From an uncultured Thermomicrobiales bacterium (lineage in GTDB: Bacteria; Chloroflexota; Chloroflexia; Thermomicrobiales; CADCWN01), in contig CADCWN010000327.1 of the NCBI GenBank assembly GCA_902806415.1, positions 1-44,971 on the forward strand: a stretch of 44,971 nucleotides of DNA. Direction: 5' to 3'. Within the stretch, counting starts at the first letter, position 1. Every line of letters starts with the position of its first letter. The notes under the pieces were generated by a model that ran no database searches, was not told the origin of the DNA, and was given only the letters and a program-made list of their open reading frames with translations. Made by a program: the position numbers and the translations under genes. Shown one piece after another: positions 42,034 to 44,971 of this stretch.

Positions 42034-42069
42034 CGAGTTGCCCACAAACCGCAACTCGCCCCGTACAAT
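42034..42069 (+). promoter_or_regulatory. Palindrome and -10 box upstream of the amidase gene
   Basis: CGAGTTGC (42034-42041) and GCAACTCG (42051-42058) form an 8-base inverted repeat with a 9-base centre, directly before TACAAT at 42064-42069. No -35 box fits at 16-18 bases, so the palindrome may be an activator or repressor site occupying that region. Confidence 0.45.
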
Positions 42070-42158
42070 GGCGTTATTGCTCTGAGCGCAGCACGCCGCG
42101 ACTACGATCCGCCAGCACTCGCTCACCGAGCCGCCAACTCATGGTGAGGACAACAACG

Positions 42159-44399
42159 ATGGATGAGCCGAGCGCCCGCGTGGGCGGACAGATCGTCACC
42201 CGCCGCCAACTCCTGCGCTACGGGGGCTATGGCCTCGCGGCGCTGCCCCTCCTCGCGCTGGCCCGCGCCGGCCAGCCGACCGCGCCGCTCGCCGTAGCGG
42301 CAGCGCCGCAGACCGGGCAGACGCGCGCCGGGGAATGGGTCTTCGACGAGGCGGTGCGCGCGTTCGGGGCGACCGACTGGGTGGAACTGCGCGCGCCGCA
42401 CGAATTCAGCGCGATCGGCGCGCACTGGTCGGCCTCGGGCGCGGGCGATGTCCATCTCGCCCTCAGCGTCAGCCCCGATGGGGCGAGTTGGGGCGACTGG
42501 CAGAACCTCCACGCGAGCGGGCATGGCCCGCTCGCGGCGCAGACTGCGGGTCGTCCGGACCGTCAATTTGCCGAACTCGCCCTGATCGAGCCGAGTCGGG
42601 CCGTGCGCTGCCGCGCGATCGACCACGACGGTCGCGCGGTGTCACCGCCAGCGGATTTACGCCTCGTCTACATCGATGCCAGCGCCGGGCCGGTCGCCCC
42701 CGCGCCGAGTCCGCTCGTCACCGCCTTCGGAGCGACCAGGCCGAGGATCGTCTCGCGCGCGGAGTGGGGCTGCGACGAGAAGCTGCGCCTGGATAGGAGT
42801 GGCAAGGAGATCTGGGAGCGCGAGTATTACACCACGGAGAAGGTGATCATCCACCACACCGCCTCACCGAACGGGCAAGACCCGCTCGCGGCGATCCGCG
42901 CGGTCTACTATTACCACGCGGTGACGCAGGGGTGGGGCGATATTGGCTACAGTTTCCTGATCGATCGTAACGGCACGATCTATGAGGGACGCCACGGCGG
43001 CGAGAATGTCGTCGCCGGTCACGCCCTGGAATACAATTACGGCAGCGTCGGGATCGGGCTGCTCGGCAGCTTCACCAATGCCCCGCCCCCCACGCCGACG
43101 CCGCTGCCCAGCACCCGCCCCGGCACACCGAACGCCACGCCTTCCCCGTCGCCCAGCCCGACGCCGGTGCCGCGCCAGACCGTGGCCCCCTACGCGAGCC
43201 CGGCGATGGAAGGGGCGCTGATCAGGCTCGTCGCTTACACCGGGCGTTTCCTCGACCCGCACGGCAAGTATTTCTTCGTCGATAAGCTGATCCCGAATAT
43301 CGTCGGCCACCGCGATGTCCTCAGCACCTCCTGCCCCGGCGACAACTTCTACACGCGCCTCTCTGCGGTGCGCACCGGCGCGGCCGGCATCCTCGGCGCG
43401 ACACCGACGATGGATGTGGCGATCGTCGATATCAAGGGGGGCGGCACGGTCACCACGAAGACCCCGTACACGGTGACGGTGACGGTGAAGAATACCGGCA
43501 CCGCCGTCATCCCCTCGTACTTCGACAAAGGGATCATCTACACCGAGGGCGAGACCTACGAATCCAAAAGAGCGCCACAGGTCCAGGGACGCTTCCGAAT
43601 CGTCGCCGACATCGAGGGGAGCGAGACCTCGAAGATCCCCGGCAAGGAGCCGTACCGCTGGGGCTTCGGCAAATCGCTCAATCCCGGCGACACGGTCGAG
43701 GTACCCTGCAAAATCAGCTTCACCGCGACCGGAGTGCGCAAATTGCAGTTCGGGCTGGTGCAGGAGAAGACCGGCTACTGGGCGCAGGGGGTCGCGGGGC
43801 CGAGCGTCCGGGTGATCGGCAACCCGGTCGAGCCGGTGGCGAAACCGGCGACGCTGAACAATGAACTCCTCTACTTCGCCGAGACGGGCCACACCCTCGG
43901 TGGCACGACGCTGCGCTACTGGGCGAAGTTCGGCGGACTCGCACAGTTCGGCTACCCGCTGACCGAGGAGTTCCCCGAGGTCAGCGAATCGAACGGCAAA
44001 GAGTATACGGTGCAGTATTTCGAGCGCGCCCGCTTCGAGCTGCACCCGGAGAACGCGGGGACCGATTACGAGGTCCTGCTCGGCCTGCTCGGGCGGCTCT
44101 ACCATGCCGTGGACAAGCCCGCGCAGCAACTCGACGGCCAGCGCTACTTCGCGGAAACGGGCCACAATCTGGGCGGCACCTTCCGCGCCTATTGGGAGCA
44201 GTATGGCGGGCTGTTCATCTACGGCCTGCCGCTGACCGAGGAGTTCACCGAGAAGAGCCGCATCGACGGCAAACCGTATACCGTCCAATACTTCGAGCGC
44301 GCCCGCTTCGAGTTCCACCCGGAGAACACCGGCAAGTCGCAGGTCCTCCTCGGTCTGCTCGGGCGGCAGATCTTGCAGGACCGGGGGTGGCTGAAGTAA
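42159..44399 (+). CDS. Secreted N-acetylmuramoyl-L-alanine amidase (PGRP type) with tandem C-terminal repeats
   Basis: The enzyme cleaves peptidoglycan between MurNAc and L-Ala. A twin-arginine-like signal (TRRQLLRYGGYGLAALPLLAL) leads the 746-residue precursor. The amidase domain spans about 190-410: RAEWGCDE, zinc-binding His in VIIHHTAS (about 232), His in VGHRDV (384) and Cys in TSCPGD (392). A Pro/Thr/Ser-rich insert of about 40 residues (308-349) splits this domain. A beta-rich CARDB-like part follows (VKNTGTAVIPSYF). The end has two copies of an unnamed repeat: YFAETGH(T/N)LGG, YWxxxGGLxxYGxPLTEEF, YTVQYFERARFE(L/F)HPEN. The ATG at 42159 has GAGG nine bases upstream; 42141 is the alternative. 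Confidence 0.92.
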   Translation: MDEPSARVGGQIVTRRQLLRYGGYGLAALPLLALARAGQPTAPLAVAAAPQTGQTRAGEWVFDEAVRAFGATDWVELRAPHEFSAIGAHWSASGAGDVHLALSVSPDGASWGDWQNLHASGHGPLAAQTAGRPDRQFAELALIEPSRAVRCRAIDHDGRAVSPPADLRLVYIDASAGPVAPAPSPLVTAFGATRPRIVSRAEWGCDEKLRLDRSGKEIWEREYYTTEKVIIHHTASPNGQDPLAAIRAVYYYHAVTQGWGDIGYSFLIDRNGTIYEGRHGGENVVAGHALEYNYGSVGIGLLGSFTNAPPPTPTPLPSTRPGTPNATPSPSPSPTPVPRQTVAPYASPAMEGALIRLVAYTGRFLDPHGKYFFVDKLIPNIVGHRDVLSTSCPGDNFYTRLSAVRTGAAGILGATPTMDVAIVDIKGGGTVTTKTPYTVTVTVKNTGTAVIPSYFDKGIIYTEGETYESKRAPQVQGRFRIVADIEGSETSKIPGKEPYRWGFGKSLNPGDTVEVPCKISFTATGVRKLQFGLVQEKTGYWAQGVAGPSVRVIGNPVEPVAKPATLNNELLYFAETGHTLGGTTLRYWAKFGGLAQFGYPLTEEFPEVSESNGKEYTVQYFERARFELHPENAGTDYEVLLGLLGRLYHAVDKPAQQLDGQRYFAETGHNLGGTFRAYWEQYGGLFIYGLPLTEEFTEKSRIDGKPYTVQYFERARFEFHPENTGKSQVLLGLLGRQILQDRGWLK

Positions 44400-44402
44400 G
44401 CG

Positions 44403-44541
44403 AGTCCGTGGTCCGTAGTCCGTAGAGAGAACGTGCCCCTGCCAGCGTCGTGAACAACTGTTGCAAGTAAAAAAGGGTGGCCGCAGGCAGATGCCTGCGG
44501 CCACCCTTTTTCTACGGACTGCGGACCACGGACTGCCGACT
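44403..44541. repeat. Facing heptamer arrays enclosing a terminator
   Basis: AGTCCGT, GGTCCGT and AGTCCGT (44403-44423) face ACGGACT, GCGGACC, ACGGACT and GCCGACT (44514-44541). The two arrays are complementary over about 25 bases and flank a perfect terminator stem, making a nested palindrome that fills the gap between the stops of the amidase and rpmG genes. Confidence 0.9.
44469..44511. terminator. Bidirectional rho-independent terminator
   Basis: An A-run at 44469-44474 is followed by GGGTGGCCGCAGGC, a short AGAT loop, the exact complement and five T. The stem is perfect over about 19 pairs counting the A/T ends, so it can stop transcripts from the amidase gene (plus) and rpmG (minus). 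Confidence 0.93.
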
Positions 44542-44544
44542 GCC

Positions 44545-44715
44545 CTACCGCGTCTCCCGGTGCAGCCGGTGGTTCCGGCAACGCGGGCAAAACTTGCGGA
44601 GTTCGAGGCGGCTCGGGTCGTTGCGGCGGTTCTTCTCGCTCGTGTAATTACGCTCGCGGCACTCGGTGCATTCGAGCGTGATCACGATGCGGTCGGCCTT
44701 GCCCTTCTTGGCCAT
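44545..44715 (-). CDS. rpmG: 50S ribosomal protein L33
   Basis: L33 is a small protein of the large ribosomal subunit. The 56-residue protein starts [20 protein letters not shown] and has four Cys in two CxxC pairs (C16, C19, C43, C46), the zinc-binding form. The ATG at 44715 has GGAAGG upstream; the longer open frame to 44814 is not conserved-looking. It follows tuf by about 110 bases on the same strand. That gap has G/C hairpins but no T-run and no tRNA, so tuf and rpmG may be co-transcribed. Confidence 0.95.
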   Translation of the reverse strand: MAKKGKADRIVITLECTECRERNYTSEKNRRNDPSRLELRKFCPRCRNHRLHRETR

Positions 44716-44828
44716 CCGGGGCCTTCCTTTCTCAACTGGTGAGCGGCGCGGCCCCAACTCGTGAAGTGAGCCGGGGCCGACCGAGCCGCACCGGCGCCTC
44801 TGCCGCCGGGACAAGCTGACCGCCCTTG

Positions 44829-44971
44829 TTAGGAGATGATCTCGGTGACGACGCCGGCGCCGACGGTGCGCCCGCCCTCGCGGATGGCGAAGCGCAGCCC
44901 CGCCTCCACCGCCACCGGCACGATCAGCTCCACGTCCATCTGGATGTTGTCCCCCGGCATCACCATCTCCA
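44829..44971 (-). CDS. tuf: Elongation factor Tu, C-terminal end (partial)
   Basis: The minus strand from the window edge reads [20 protein letters not shown], then [25 protein letters not shown] and a TAA stop at 44829-44831, the conserved end of EF-Tu domain 3. EF-Tu delivers aminoacyl-tRNA to the ribosome as a GTP complex. Only the last 46 or so codons are in the window; the rest lies beyond 44971. Confidence 0.95.
   Translation of the reverse strand, partial: EMVMPGDNIQMDVELIVPVAVEAGLRFAIREGGRTVGAGVVTEIIS

Noticed and set aside
44716..44828. tRNA gene between tuf and rpmG
   Set aside because: tRNA genes are common at this position, but the gap shows no TTCRANNC loop or acceptor stem, only G/C hairpins.

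Overview
This high-GC window reads as one continuous stretch of bacterial chromosome with no mobile element. The best guess is a Chloroflexota bacterium, perhaps close to Thermomicrobia. That is an inference from the GC content, a dnaB-dnaD-dnaC block beside cdaA-ybbR, the transglutaminase/ATP-grasp cluster and the C-terminal repeats of the amidase. No rRNA or tRNA gene was found to confirm it.

Layout. (1) 1-14208, minus strand: a dcw (division and cell wall) cluster transcribed mraZ, rsmH, ftsL-like, ftsI, murF, mraY, murD, ftsW, a membrane protein, murC, murB, ddl, and the start of a probable ftsQ. Most junctions are short or overlapping. No murG sits in its usual place. Upstream of mraZ lie a clear promoter and a 10-bp-phased set of GTGG repeats that fits a MraZ operator. 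(2) 14584-16161, plus strand: two unrecognised small proteins, the first behind a promoter with a LexA-type GAAC-N4-GTTC box, and a glyoxalase-fold protein. (3) 16309-23920, minus strand: a cobalamin operon under a B12 riboswitch (btuF, btuC, btuD, a HAD protein, cobT, cobS, cbiB, cobU), covering corrinoid uptake and nucleotide-loop assembly. (4) 24145-28895, plus strand: a small unknown gene, then rplI, dnaB, a P-loop kinase-like gene, a DnaD-domain protein and a DnaC/DnaI-type loader. (5) 29146-34217, plus strand: a long TPR gene broken by a frameshift and an in-frame stop, then cdaA and ybbR (cyclic di-AMP synthesis). (6) 34294-40037, minus strand: a circularly permuted ATP-grasp protein, an alpha-E protein and three transglutaminase-like proteins, a cluster type linked to peptide modification. 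(7) 40321-44971: a GNAT acetyltransferase, a phosphotransferase, a secreted N-acetylmuramoyl-L-alanine amidase, rpmG and the 3' end of tuf.

The most unusual structure is not a gene. At eight or so gene junctions there are short tandem arrays of 7-bp (once 8-bp) units. The unit differs from site to site, but the arrays share size and placement, often occur as facing inverted pairs, and in several places run into the ends of coding sequences. They resemble the heptanucleotide STRR repeats of cyanobacteria.

All start sites, promoters and functions are read by eye from the sequence. No database search or structure prediction was run.
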